40,869 bases of DNA. Source: an uncultured Acidimicrobiales bacterium (GTDB taxonomy: Bacteria > Actinomycetota > Acidimicrobiia > Acidimicrobiales > SZUA-35). Below the pieces are notes generated by a model. That model saw only the letters and a list, made by a program, of their open reading frames with translations, searched no databases and was not told where the DNA came from. The stretch lies in contig CALHFG010000028.1 in the NCBI GenBank assembly GCA_938029215.1, positions 1 to 40,869 of the forward strand, in the 5' to 3' direction. The position numbers were made by a program, and so were the translations under genes. This document shows positions 1-7,225 of this stretch, in pieces; positions within the stretch are counted from its first letter, which is position 1; each line of letters starts with the position of its first letter.

Positions 1-1
1 T

Positions 2-2290
2 GGTGCGGTCGTTAACGAACGCACCAGCATCAACGCTCGGTCCGTCTTGCTATTGGCTGACTACAACGCATCGCTCCGAGCCGAATTCCGAGCCTACGTC
101 GACATCAACGAAGCGGTAGACCTGTCCGTGGCCGACAATGCGCGAGGCGACGCCTTCCGTTTGAGCGGTCACGTGGAGCAGGTGGAGTCGCAGCTTCTTG
201 CTATCCAAGACGATGCAGTATCGGCCGAAGTGCAGGAGCTGATCGACAGCCCGATCTATTCTCTCGTCGCTGGCATTCGGGAACGTGTCGCTACGAACTT
301 CCTGAACCGCGATCTGGCTCCGGCCGGTAGCTTTCTGCCGGCTCTCGAGCCATTGTTCCAAGACATCGCCGAGCTTCAGGATCGTCAGGTCCAGCAGGTG
401 CAGGATGAGGCGTCCGTTCGAGCCGACTCGGCGGTGACCGCGCTGATCGTTTCTGCTCTTTCCACCGCAGCGTTCATCCTTGTGATGGCGCTTCTCGTCG
501 CGGCGCTGTTCCGCTCGATTCGAGCCCCGCTGCTGTCTCTGACCGAGCAGTCTCGCAACATTTCCAAAACCCAGCTGCCCAACGTTGTGGCCCAGATCCG
601 CGAACTGGGCGGCGACGCCCAGGTCGAGATGCCAGCACCGATTGTGGCCGAGTCCGACGACGAAGTCGGCGAGCTCGTCGATGCATTCAACCAGCTCCAC
701 ACCACCGCGGTTGAACTAGCGGCCGAACAGGCAGCCTCGCGCCGAACGGTGTCGGAGATGTTCGTAAACCTCGGTCGTCGGAACCAGAAGATTCTGATGC
801 GTCTGTTGGCGTCGTTGGAAAAATTGGAACGAAACGAACGCGACCCCGAGGTTCTTCACGAACTCTTCCGAGTCGACCATCTGGCAACCCGCATGCGTCG
901 AAACGCAGAGTCGCTGCTGGTGCTCGCCGGTGCAAAGACCAGCCGGTCCTTCGGCGAAGCGATCACCGTGGGCGACGTGGTTCGCTCGGCGCTTTCTGAG
1001 GTTGAGGACTACGAACGAGTTACCTTCCAGGATGACGCGAACGCTCGGATCAACGGCAAGGCCGTGGCCGACATTGGGCACCTTTTGGCCGAGCTCATCG
1101 AGAACGCCCTAATGTTCTCGCCTCCCACCTCATCGGTGGAGGTGCATGCGGCACAAGGGCCCGAAGGTCTGATGATCACCGTGGGCGACCGCGGCATTGG
1201 TCTGACCGAGGCAGAGCTGCAAGCCAACAACCAGCGAATCCTCGACGCTGCCGCTCGAACCGAGACGCCTTCCCGATTCCTGGGCCTCTACGTGGTCGGT
1301 CGTCTTGCTCACCGTCACGATCTCAAGGTTGAACTTCTCAATGGTGTGCCCTCTGGTCTCATCGCCCGAATCAAGCTCCCCGCCGGGGTGTACCAGTCCA
1401 TCGGGCCGGTAGAAGAAGTCGTCGAGGACGAAGTGTTGGTGCGGCATGAGCCGACGCCGGAAGCGCTCCCTGCGGCGATACCCGCCGAGCCGACTGCTCC
1501 CGATTCCTACGCCCCAACCTCGTTCGCTGCGGTTGAACCTCCTGCGCAGCCAGAACCGGTGGCGGAAACGTCGCCGGGACCCGACACGTTTGCTCCGCCG
1601 GCGCCGGCACACCGTCGGGCGAATCCCGCCCCCGCCCTAGTTCAGCGACAGCCTCAGGTTGCGCCCGAGCCCGCACCTCAGCCCCAGGTTGCCCCGGCCC
1701 CTCTGCCGCAGCCCCAGCCTGCACCCATGCCCGCGGCAGCGGAACAGCAAACACCAGCCCCCTTTACAACTGCCCGGCGCACGCCGAAGGCTCGCCAAGC
1801 CAGTGATACAACCGATGCGAACGTGCCAACACCGGTCGCCGCTCCTCGATTCGATCCGAACAAGAATTTGTCAGGCTTCCAGCGCTCGGTGCCAGCGGCA
1901 GAGAGTGCGGAACGCAGCGTCCCGGTGGAGCGGCGCCGGCCCATCCCGGGCCAGGAAAACCCGCTGCCCGTCCGTGGTGCCACCCCAGCGCCTGCACCCG
2001 TCGCGGCGCCGGCTCCGGAACCCGCAGCACCGGCCGCCTTCGCCCCACCGAAACGAGTTCCGGGCGCCTCAAGCCTGTCTCGCAAAGTCAATCCGGTCGC
2101 ACCAACCGACCGATCCCAGACCCCTGCGGTTGCTGAGGAATCAACTCCTCAGTCGGCCGCTCGGTTCGGCGCCAACCTCGCTGGATTTCAGCGCGGCGTA
2201 CAACGTGCCGATACACCTACGACCGCCGAAACGGTCGAGGAAAGCGTTACCAGCTCCAGCCCACTTGCCAACAACGGAGAAATATCATGA
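2..2290 (+). CDS. Sensor histidine kinase of a conservon (CvnA-like), 5'-truncated
   Basis: The frame is open to the left edge, so the N-terminus and first membrane helix lie outside; the TTG at 47 is only an internal codon. In order, the protein shows an extracytoplasmic helical sensor region (nitrate/sulfonate-sensing-like), one membrane helix (about nt 425-520), a HAMP-like segment, a dimerisation region with VDHLATRMRR (the usual His-box place in this family), and a HATPase domain with ELIENALMFSPP (N box), GDRGIGL (G1) and GLYVVGRLAHRH (G2). A long Pro/Ala-rich tail of about 270 residues follows. It contains two copies of an N-L-x-G-F-Q-R-x-V motif, near nt 1860-1890 and 2173-2202. The stop overlaps the next ATG (ATGA), so translation is coupled to the Roadblock gene. 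In the family, such kinases sit on the membrane and act with the Roadblock, DUF742 and GTPase proteins. The ligand is unknown. Confidence 0.9.
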   Translation, partial: GAVVNERTSINARSVLLLADYNASLRAEFRAYVDINEAVDLSVADNARGDAFRLSGHVEQVESQLLAIQDDAVSAEVQELIDSPIYSLVAGIRERVATNFLNRDLAPAGSFLPALEPLFQDIAELQDRQVQQVQDEASVRADSAVTALIVSALSTAAFILVMALLVAALFRSIRAPLLSLTEQSRNISKTQLPNVVAQIRELGGDAQVEMPAPIVAESDDEVGELVDAFNQLHTTAVELAAEQAASRRTVSEMFVNLGRRNQKILMRLLASLEKLERNERDPEVLHELFRVDHLATRMRRNAESLLVLAGAKTSRSFGEAITVGDVVRSALSEVEDYERVTFQDDANARINGKAVADIGHLLAELIENALMFSPPTSSVEVHAAQGPEGLMITVGDRGIGLTEAELQANNQRILDAAARTETPSRFLGLYVVGRLAHRHDLKVELLNGVPSGLIARIKLPAGVYQSIGPVEEVVEDEVLVRHEPTPEALPAAIPAEPTAPDSYAPTSFAAVEPPAQPEPVAETSPGPDTFAPPAPAHRRANPAPALVQRQPQVAPEPAPQPQVAPAPLPQPQPAPMPAAAEQQTPAPFTTARRTPKARQASDTTDANVPTPVAAPRFDPNKNLSGFQRSVPAAESAERSVPVERRRPIPGQENPLPVRGATPAPAPVAAPAPEPAAPAAFAPPKRVPGASSLSRKVNPVAPTDRSQTPAVAEESTPQSAARFGANLAGFQRGVQRADTPTTAETVEESVTSSSPLANNGEIS

Positions 2291-2694
2291 ATCCAGCCGA
2301 ACTCGACTTCATGCTCGAGCGTTTCGTACAGGAAACACCGGGCGTCACCCACGCCCAGACCGTTTCCGCCGACGGAATGCACCTCGCAGCCAGCAACGGC
2401 ATCGATGCCACGCAGGCGGACCAGTTCGCTGCGATCACCAGCGGTCTTGCCAGTCTCACCGACTCCGCCGCTGACACATTCGATCTGCACCCCGTAGTTC
2501 GCCAGGTCATCGAAACCGGCCAGGGCTGGATTCTGGTGGCCCGTATCAACAATCGGGCCAGCCTTGGTGTCGTGTGCGACACCACGGTTGACCTTGGACT
2601 TGTGGGCTATGAAATGACATTGTTGGCCGAGAAGGCCGGATCGATGCTCTCGCCAGAGGTCATCGAGCGCCTCAAGAACACGCTGGGGGTCTGA
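2287..2694 (+). CDS. Roadblock/LC7 domain protein (CvnB/MglB-like)
   Basis: This 135-residue single-domain protein begins MNPAELDFMLERFVQETPGV and has the Roadblock/LC7 pattern of a helix followed by strands such as AQTVSADGMHLAAS and GWILVARINNRASLGVV. Family members dimerise and act as GTPase partners or activators, as MglB does for MglA. Its ATG overlaps the kinase stop by 4 nt. The DUF742 gene begins 3 nt after its stop. Its place between the kinase and the GTPase is the standard conservon order, so it probably relays the kinase state to the GTPase encoded at 3080-3745. There is no signal peptide or membrane helix, so it should be cytoplasmic. Confidence 0.9.
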   Translation: MNPAELDFMLERFVQETPGVTHAQTVSADGMHLAASNGIDATQADQFAAITSGLASLTDSAADTFDLHPVVRQVIETGQGWILVARINNRASLGVVCDTTVDLGLVGYEMTLLAEKAGSMLSPEVIERLKNTLGV

Positions 2695-2697
2695 CCC

Positions 2698-3060
2698 ATG
2701 GAGTTCGATGACGAAGAAGTAGTCGTCGGGCATGATGTCGTTCGGTCCTTCGTGGTTACCGGCGGCCGCACTCGCTCGCAAGCAGAGAGCCTGCAGCTCG
2801 AAACTCGAGTCGAACTCAGCCCCTACGCGGAGCTTCAGCGACTTCAGTTTGAGCGTCTCGATATCGCTCGCCATGTCGATGAACAGCACGCCATTTCGAT
2901 CGCAGAGATCGCGGCAGCGCTCCACCTCCCCATGCTCACCACCCAGGTCCTTGTTTCGGACCTTGTGTCTGAGTCCGTTCTCACCGCGCACGACACCGCT
3001 GGTTCAGAGATCGATCTGTCCTCCCTATCCGATATTCGCGCAGCGATTCTGAGCCTCTAG
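2698..3060 (+). CDS. DUF742 protein (CvnC-like)
   Basis: This 120-residue cytoplasmic protein carries the DUF742 hallmarks. V-R-S-F-V-V-T-G-G-R-T-R lies near the N-terminus (residues about 14-25). It is followed by a winged-helix-like stretch, ISIAEIAAALHLPMLTTQVL, then VSDLVSESVL. DUF742 proteins are the third component of actinobacterial conservons. The fold suggests DNA or protein binding, but the biochemical role is not settled. It starts 3 nt after the Roadblock stop and ends 19 nt before the GTPase start, so all four genes should be co-transcribed. No unusual features are visible. Confidence 0.88.
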   Translation: MEFDDEEVVVGHDVVRSFVVTGGRTRSQAESLQLETRVELSPYAELQRLQFERLDIARHVDEQHAISIAEIAAALHLPMLTTQVLVSDLVSESVLTAHDTAGSEIDLSSLSDIRAAILSL

Positions 3061-3079
3061 CCCGCCGGAGCATATTCCA

Positions 3080-3745
3080 ATGACTAACAACCCGCCGTCC
3101 CCAATGTTTGCCCAGCAACCTCAGGAAGCGCCGTCCCGCAAGGGCCGCGCCACCTCGGCCAAGTTCATCGTCGCCGGTGGCTTCGGTGTCGGCAAGACAA
3201 CCTTCGTCGGAGCCGTATCGGAGATTCCTCCGCTTCGGACCGAAGAAGCACTAACTACTGCCGCCGACGGCGTCGACGACGTCAGCAAGGTCGACTCCAA
3301 AACTTCGACCACTGTTGCAATGGACTTCGGTCGTATCACGGTGTCGCCCGAGCTTGTGCTGTATCTCTTCGGCACGCCCGGCCAGCCCCGATTCTCCTTC
3401 ATGTGGGACCGAATCACCGACGGCGCGCTGGGTGCCATCGTTTTGGTCGACACCCGTCGGTTCGAAGAGTCCTTTGGGCCAATCGACTACTTCGAGTCCC
3501 GGGGCATTCCCTTCGTCGTGGCGGTCAACACCTTCCCCGGCTCCCCGCCGACTACACCCGAGCAGATCCGCGATGGGCTCTCCTTGGCGAAATCCGTTCC
3601 CGTCATGCACATGTCGGCCACCAATCGCGAAGAGGTCAAGGTTGCACTCGTAACCCTGATCGACGTACTGATGCAACGGATGGCCACGCGGGCCCGCTCA
3701 CAAGCGCCTCGCCGCAGTGAGCTCGGGCGAATGCCAGTGAGCTAG
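3080..3745 (+). CDS. Conservon Ras-like GTPase (CvnD-like)
   Basis: This 221-residue protein has a P-loop G-G-F-G-V-G-K-T-T at residues 33-41. It has a switch-II-like F-G-T-P-G-Q at 98-103, where canonical Ras has D-T-A-G-Q. At the G4 position it shows V-A-V-N-T-F (N151) instead of the usual N-K-x-D. Both departures are typical of the conservon GTPase family rather than signs of decay. The first 25 or so residues are a polar, probably disordered leader, and the C-terminus is basic (RARSQAPRRSELGR). The protein is expected to cycle between GTP and GDP at the membrane under control of the kinase and Roadblock proteins upstream. It is the last gene of the cluster; the next gene, ruvC, has its own promoter-like sequence. 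Confidence 0.9.
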   Translation: MTNNPPSPMFAQQPQEAPSRKGRATSAKFIVAGGFGVGKTTFVGAVSEIPPLRTEEALTTAADGVDDVSKVDSKTSTTVAMDFGRITVSPELVLYLFGTPGQPRFSFMWDRITDGALGAIVLVDTRRFEESFGPIDYFESRGIPFVVAVNTFPGSPPTTPEQIRDGLSLAKSVPVMHMSATNREEVKVALVTLIDVLMQRMATRARSQAPRRSELGRMPVS

Positions 3746-3793
3746 TCCGGCTTGGCCCACTTTTGGGTCGACCGAATCGGATGCTTGATCGAC

Positions 3794-3799
3794 TAGCAT
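3794..3799 (+). promoter_or_regulatory. -10 element of ruvCAB
   Basis: TAGCAT ends 7 nt before the ruvC ATG at 3807, so transcription would start at or just before the start codon and give a leaderless mRNA. No convincing -35 hexamer is visible at the right distance. Confidence 0.5.
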
Positions 3800-3814
3800 C
3801 AAACATATGTTCGT
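3799..3814. promoter_or_regulatory. LexA (SOS) box over the ruvC start
   Basis: The 16 bases TCAAACATATGTTCGT match the actinobacterial SOS consensus TCGAACRNRYGTTYGA at 14 of 16 positions and contain the perfect palindrome AACATATGTT. The site overlaps the end of the -10 element and the ruvC ATG, so bound LexA would block initiation. ruvCAB genes are under LexA control in several bacteria, including mycobacteria. Confidence 0.6.
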
Positions 3815-4349
3815 CATGGGGGTCGACCCAGGATTGACCCGCTGTGGTTTCGCGGTTCTGCAGCCGGGCCGAGGTCGTAAGGTCACACCTGCGGCGCTCG
3901 GCCTGATACGAACCGATCCCGAGATGCAGGCGGCATTCAGGCTCGCGGAGCTGCAGCGAGAGATCCGTGCTCTTATCGAGGAGTTCACCCCCAAAATCGT
4001 GGCCGTTGAGCGCGTGTTCATTCAGAAGAACACCAAGACCGGCATTCGGGTCGCTCAGGCCGCAGGGATCATTATCACCGAGGCAGCGGCCATGGGATGC
4101 CATGTTCGTGAGTACTCTCCTAACGAAGTCAAGGCCGCCGTCGCGGGAGATGGCCGGGCCGACAAGGAGATGGTGCAGAAAATGGTTCAGCAACTGCTGG
4201 GTTTGGCCCACCCGGCCAAACCAGCCGACGTGTCCGATGCTGCTGCGGTGGCACTGTGTCACTTGGCCTATGACCCCACCGGATCGTTCCTCGGACAACG
4301 AGAGACGGCGGCCGCGGCCCTTGCTGGGGTAGCTGGAGTTGTGCAGTGA
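3807..4349 (+). CDS. ruvC: Crossover junction endodeoxyribonuclease RuvC
   Basis: RuvC resolves Holliday junctions made and moved by RuvAB during recombinational repair. The 180-residue length is normal. The catalytic acidic set is intact: D7 in MGVDPG, E68 in VAVERVF, and D141 and D144 in ADVSDAAA. The segment QKNTKTGIRVAQAAG is also typical. ATG 3807 is chosen because a -10 hexamer lies 7 nt upstream; ATG 3816 (MGVDPG) is a less likely alternative because it removes strand residues before D7. The stop overlaps the ruvA GTG (GTGA), so the three ruv genes are translationally coupled. Confidence 0.97.
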   Translation: MFVMGVDPGLTRCGFAVLQPGRGRKVTPAALGLIRTDPEMQAAFRLAELQREIRALIEEFTPKIVAVERVFIQKNTKTGIRVAQAAGIIITEAAAMGCHVREYSPNEVKAAVAGDGRADKEMVQKMVQQLLGLAHPAKPADVSDAAAVALCHLAYDPTGSFLGQRETAAAALAGVAGVVQ

Positions 4350-4969
4350 TTGGATCCTTGCGTGGTTATGTGACCCATCTGGACCGAAGCCGAGGGCATG
4401 CGCTGCTCGAGCTCGCATCAGGTATTGGGTACCGGGTGTCGGTCAATGATCGCACCATGAATCAGATCGATCCATCGAGCGAAACGCTGCTGTACACCTA
4501 TCACCAGTTCATTCGCGAAGGCGAACAGAAGCTCATCGGGTTTGCGACGCGCGACGAGGTCGTCGCACTTGAGACTCTGGTAGCGACGCCGAAGGTCGGG
4601 CCGTCGATGGCGCTCTCAATTCTCAACACCTACGGGCCCTCAGAGCTCGCCATCATCGTGGCCAACGCAGACGTCGATGCGCTCGTCGAGGTCAACGGGG
4701 TCGGCAAGACCACCGCGCAACGAGTTTTGGTGGAAATGAAGGACAAGTTGATGGTTGATCTGAGTGATCCCAACGTGGCCAGGCTCGGCGGCGGCACCAG
4801 CGTTGTCAGCGATGCTGTGGCCGACGTTACCAACGCGTTATTGTCGCTCGGATATACCGCGGCTGACGCCAAGGCGGCAGTCAAGCTGTTGCCCGACGAC
4901 CTCGTCGACGAGGGCGATACCGGCACCCTTTTGAAGGAAGCCCTGAAGGTCATGGAACCGAGCTTCTAA
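4346..4969 (+). CDS. ruvA: Holliday junction DNA helicase subunit RuvA
   Basis: RuvA binds the four-way junction and loads RuvB. The 207-residue protein shows the N-terminal OB-like domain (MIGSLRGYVTHLDRSRGHAL onward). A tandem helix-hairpin-helix region follows, with TPKVGPSMALSIL and VNGVGKTTAQRVLVEMKDKL. The C-terminal domain III is helical (ALLSLGYTAADAKAAVKLL) and contacts RuvB. It begins with GTG overlapping the ruvC stop and ends 1 nt before the ruvB GTG. The length and order of domains are as expected. Confidence 0.97.
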   Translation: MIGSLRGYVTHLDRSRGHALLELASGIGYRVSVNDRTMNQIDPSSETLLYTYHQFIREGEQKLIGFATRDEVVALETLVATPKVGPSMALSILNTYGPSELAIIVANADVDALVEVNGVGKTTAQRVLVEMKDKLMVDLSDPNVARLGGGTSVVSDAVADVTNALLSLGYTAADAKAAVKLLPDDLVDEGDTGTLLKEALKVMEPSF

Positions 4970-4970
4970 C

Positions 4971-6008
4971 GTGGCCCGCGAGGACTTTACGCTGTCGGGT
5001 TTGCCCGACCCCGATGACGGGCCAGAGATGGAGGCCGAGGCCGGGCTTCGACCAAAGACGCTCGACGAGTTCGTTGGCCAGACCGATCTCAAGGAACGGC
5101 TCAGCATCATCCTCGAGGCAGCCCGGGCTCGCAACGAGCCCGCTGATCACCTTCTCTTCGCGGGTCCGCCCGGATTGGGCAAGACAACGCTCGCCAACAT
5201 TGTGGCCACCGAGCTTGGTGCCGATATCCAGATCACCAGCGGACCTGCTCTGGTGAAGCCTGGCGACGTGGCTTCGATTCTGTCGAAGGTCCAACCCGGA
5301 GACGTGTTGTTTGTCGACGAGATCCATCGGGTGCCGACTCAGGTGGAAGAGGTCTTGTATCCGGCCATGGAGGATTTGCAGATCGATGTGGTGATCGGGT
5401 CCGGCCCGGCGGCTCGATCGATACGTATGCCGGTGGAGCCGTTCACCATGGTGGGTGCAACTACTCGGATGGGTCTCATCGCCGGACCGCTCCGAGATCG
5501 GTTTGGCGATAGCTTCCGTCTGGACTTCTACAGCACGGAGGATTTGCAAGCGATCGTTGAACGGGCCGCGGGAATCCTTGAGATCGACGTATCGCCCGAA
5601 GCCGCTCGGGAGATCGCGGCGCGTAGCCGTCGCACGCCTCGGATCGCAAACCGCCTTCTCAAGCGGGTACGTGACTGGGCAGAGGTACGGGGGAGCGGCG
5701 TCGTCGACCTGGAGGCGGCGATGGAAGGGCTTCGGATGAATCAGGTCGACAAGGCCGGACTCGACCGGGTCGACTTGTTGTTGCTCGAGACGATATGCAC
5801 GAAGTTCGCCGGGGGTCCGGTGGGGTTGTCCAACTTGGCTATCAGTGTCAGTGAACCCAAGGACACCGTCGAGGACGTGATCGAGCCGTTCCTTATACAG
5901 CAAGGCTTTCTGGTGAGAACCAATGCCGGACGGGTAGCGACCCCTAAGGCCTGGGAGCATCTGGGCCTCACGCCACCGCCGTCGTCGGGATCAACCTCTC
6001 TCTTCTAA
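4971..6008 (+). CDS. ruvB: Holliday junction branch migration ATPase RuvB
   Basis: RuvB is the hexameric AAA+ motor that drives branch migration with RuvA. The 345-residue protein has Walker A G-P-P-G-L-G-K-T-T, Walker B L-F-V-D-E-I-H-R, the sensor region GATTRMGLIAGPLRDRF and a C-terminal winged helix ending in GLTPPPSSGS. Its GTG start lies directly after the ruvA stop (1 nt gap). The final codons overlap a TAAACT hexamer that looks like the promoter of the following queA gene. Confidence 0.97.
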   Translation: MAREDFTLSGLPDPDDGPEMEAEAGLRPKTLDEFVGQTDLKERLSIILEAARARNEPADHLLFAGPPGLGKTTLANIVATELGADIQITSGPALVKPGDVASILSKVQPGDVLFVDEIHRVPTQVEEVLYPAMEDLQIDVVIGSGPAARSIRMPVEPFTMVGATTRMGLIAGPLRDRFGDSFRLDFYSTEDLQAIVERAAGILEIDVSPEAAREIAARSRRTPRIANRLLKRVRDWAEVRGSGVVDLEAAMEGLRMNQVDKAGLDRVDLLLLETICTKFAGGPVGLSNLAISVSEPKDTVEDVIEPFLIQQGFLVRTNAGRVATPKAWEHLGLTPPPSSGSTSLF

Positions 6009-6011
6009 ACT
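6006..6011 (+). promoter_or_regulatory. -10 element of queA
   Basis: TAAACT overlaps the ruvB stop codon and ends 7 nt before the queA ATG, which suggests a separate leaderless queA transcript in addition to any read-through from ruvB. Confidence 0.45.
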
Positions 6012-6018
6012 GACACCC

Positions 6019-7038
6019 ATGGTGGGCACCGGCGATGAGATAGATCGCTATGTGTACCCGCTGGAACCGGAGCGAATCGCCCAGGTCCCAGCTGAACCGC
6101 GCGACGCGGCGCGACTTCTCGATGCCACCGAGATGTCCTCTCCCGTTGATCGCACCGTCGCCGAGCTGCCTGGATTGCTAGGACCGGGCGACGTGATCGT
6201 CGTCAACAACACTCGTGTGCGTCGGGCTCGGTTGCATCTCACAAAAGTGACCGGCGGTGCGGCAGAAGTCTTCCTCATCGGTCCAACCGGAGACCCTCAG
6301 CTGTGGACCGCTTTGGTTAGACCGGGTCGTCGTCTTCCGCCGGGAACCCAGTTGTATCGAGACGCGGTACCCGTGGTCGAGATCGTGTCCGTTCTCGATT
6401 CCGGCGAGCGGTTGGTCCGGGTGCTCGACGACTCGGTTGCCGAACAGATCGGCGAACTGCCGTTACCTCCGTACATCCGGCATCGCCCCGACGATCCTGA
6501 GCGCTACCAGACGGTCTATGCCGAGCGGACCGGGTCGGTCGCTGCGCCTACCGCGGGCCTTCACTTCACTCCCGAGGTGCTTCAGCGATGCAGGGATGCC
6601 GGCGCCAATATTGTCACTGTTGACCTTGAGGTCGGCCTTGGCACGTTTGCACCGGTGACAGCGGACCGTCTCGACGATCATGTGATGCACACCGAGACGT
6701 ATGCGGTCACCGACGCCTCGTGGGCCGAAATTCAAACGGCGTCTCGGGTAATCGCAGTTGGCACTACCGTGGTGAGAACCCTGGAGACGGTTGCCTCGAC
6801 CGGCCGCCTGTCGGGAGAGACGGACATCTTTATCCGTCCGGGGTTCGAATGGCAGGTGGTCGACGTGCTGATGACTAACTTCCATATGCCTCGGTCGACA
6901 TTGCTTGTTCTCGTGGAGGCCTTCGTCGGGCCGGACTGGCGAACCCTCTACTCCGAAGCGCTTCAGCGGGGATTTTCAGTGGGCTCCTTCGGGGATGCAA
7001 TGCTGCTCCGCCGCGGTATTCAATTACCGTTCGTGTAA
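6019..7038 (+). CDS. queA: S-adenosylmethionine:tRNA ribosyltransferase-isomerase QueA
   Basis: QueA transfers and rearranges the ribosyl part of SAM onto preQ1 in tRNA, making epoxyqueuosine. The 339-residue protein has V-V-N-N-T-R-V near residue 67, RYQTVYAERTGSVAAPTAGL, HFTPEVLQ, and the C-terminal TNFHMPRSTLLVLVEAFVG, all family signatures. It lies 10 nt after ruvB. The partner enzyme Tgt, which installs preQ1, is encoded convergently at 8565-9668, so both enzymes that act on the tRNA itself are in this window. The preQ1 synthesis genes (queC/D/E/F) are not here. Confidence 0.96.
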   Translation: MVGTGDEIDRYVYPLEPERIAQVPAEPRDAARLLDATEMSSPVDRTVAELPGLLGPGDVIVVNNTRVRRARLHLTKVTGGAAEVFLIGPTGDPQLWTALVRPGRRLPPGTQLYRDAVPVVEIVSVLDSGERLVRVLDDSVAEQIGELPLPPYIRHRPDDPERYQTVYAERTGSVAAPTAGLHFTPEVLQRCRDAGANIVTVDLEVGLGTFAPVTADRLDDHVMHTETYAVTDASWAEIQTASRVIAVGTTVVRTLETVASTGRLSGETDIFIRPGFEWQVVDVLMTNFHMPRSTLLVLVEAFVGPDWRTLYSEALQRGFSVGSFGDAMLLRRGIQLPFV

Positions 7039-7131
7039 CTCAGCCAGCACCAGCGGGTGATGCTCAAATGGTTCGGTGAATTATTCGGATGTCACCCGAG
7101 GTGGTGGCTACGTCACAGATTGGGTAGTGTC

Positions 7132-7164
7132 GCCTAGCCGATCTAGCGGGATCTGGCTAAAGGC
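7132..7164 (+). ncRNA. Stem-loop in the leader of the secreted glycosidase
   Basis: GCCTAGCCGATC pairs with GATC-T-GGCTA-AA-GGC around the loop TAGCGG, giving a 12-bp stem with two small bulges. A second possible stem, CCAAG (7168-7172) with CTTGG (7187-7191), follows. The ribosome site of the downstream gene is at 7213-7218. This may be a structured 5' leader with regulatory function, but no known riboswitch class was recognised. Confidence 0.3.
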
Positions 7165-7212
7165 AAGCCAAGCAATCTGCCGACTACTTGGTGTGTCCGT
7201 TTTCCCAGCTTC

Positions 7213-7218
7213 AGAAGG
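7213..7218 (+). promoter_or_regulatory. Ribosome binding site fixing the glycosidase start
   Basis: AGAAGG lies 7 nt before the GTG at 7226, whose product begins with a clean signal peptide. This favours 7226 over the upstream in-frame GTG at 7076, which would add 50 non-conserved-looking residues before the signal sequence. Confidence 0.65.
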
Positions 7219-7225
7219 TTCAGCC

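Noticed and set aside
4950-5960. Minus-strand open frame antisense to ruvB
   Set aside because: It is a shadow of ruvB codon structure in GC-rich DNA, with no protein-like features.
7100-7225. c-di-GMP-I (GEMM) riboswitch before the glycosidase gene
   Set aside because: The 3' part looks loosely similar, but the conserved GGACGCAAAGC core and the first stem are absent.
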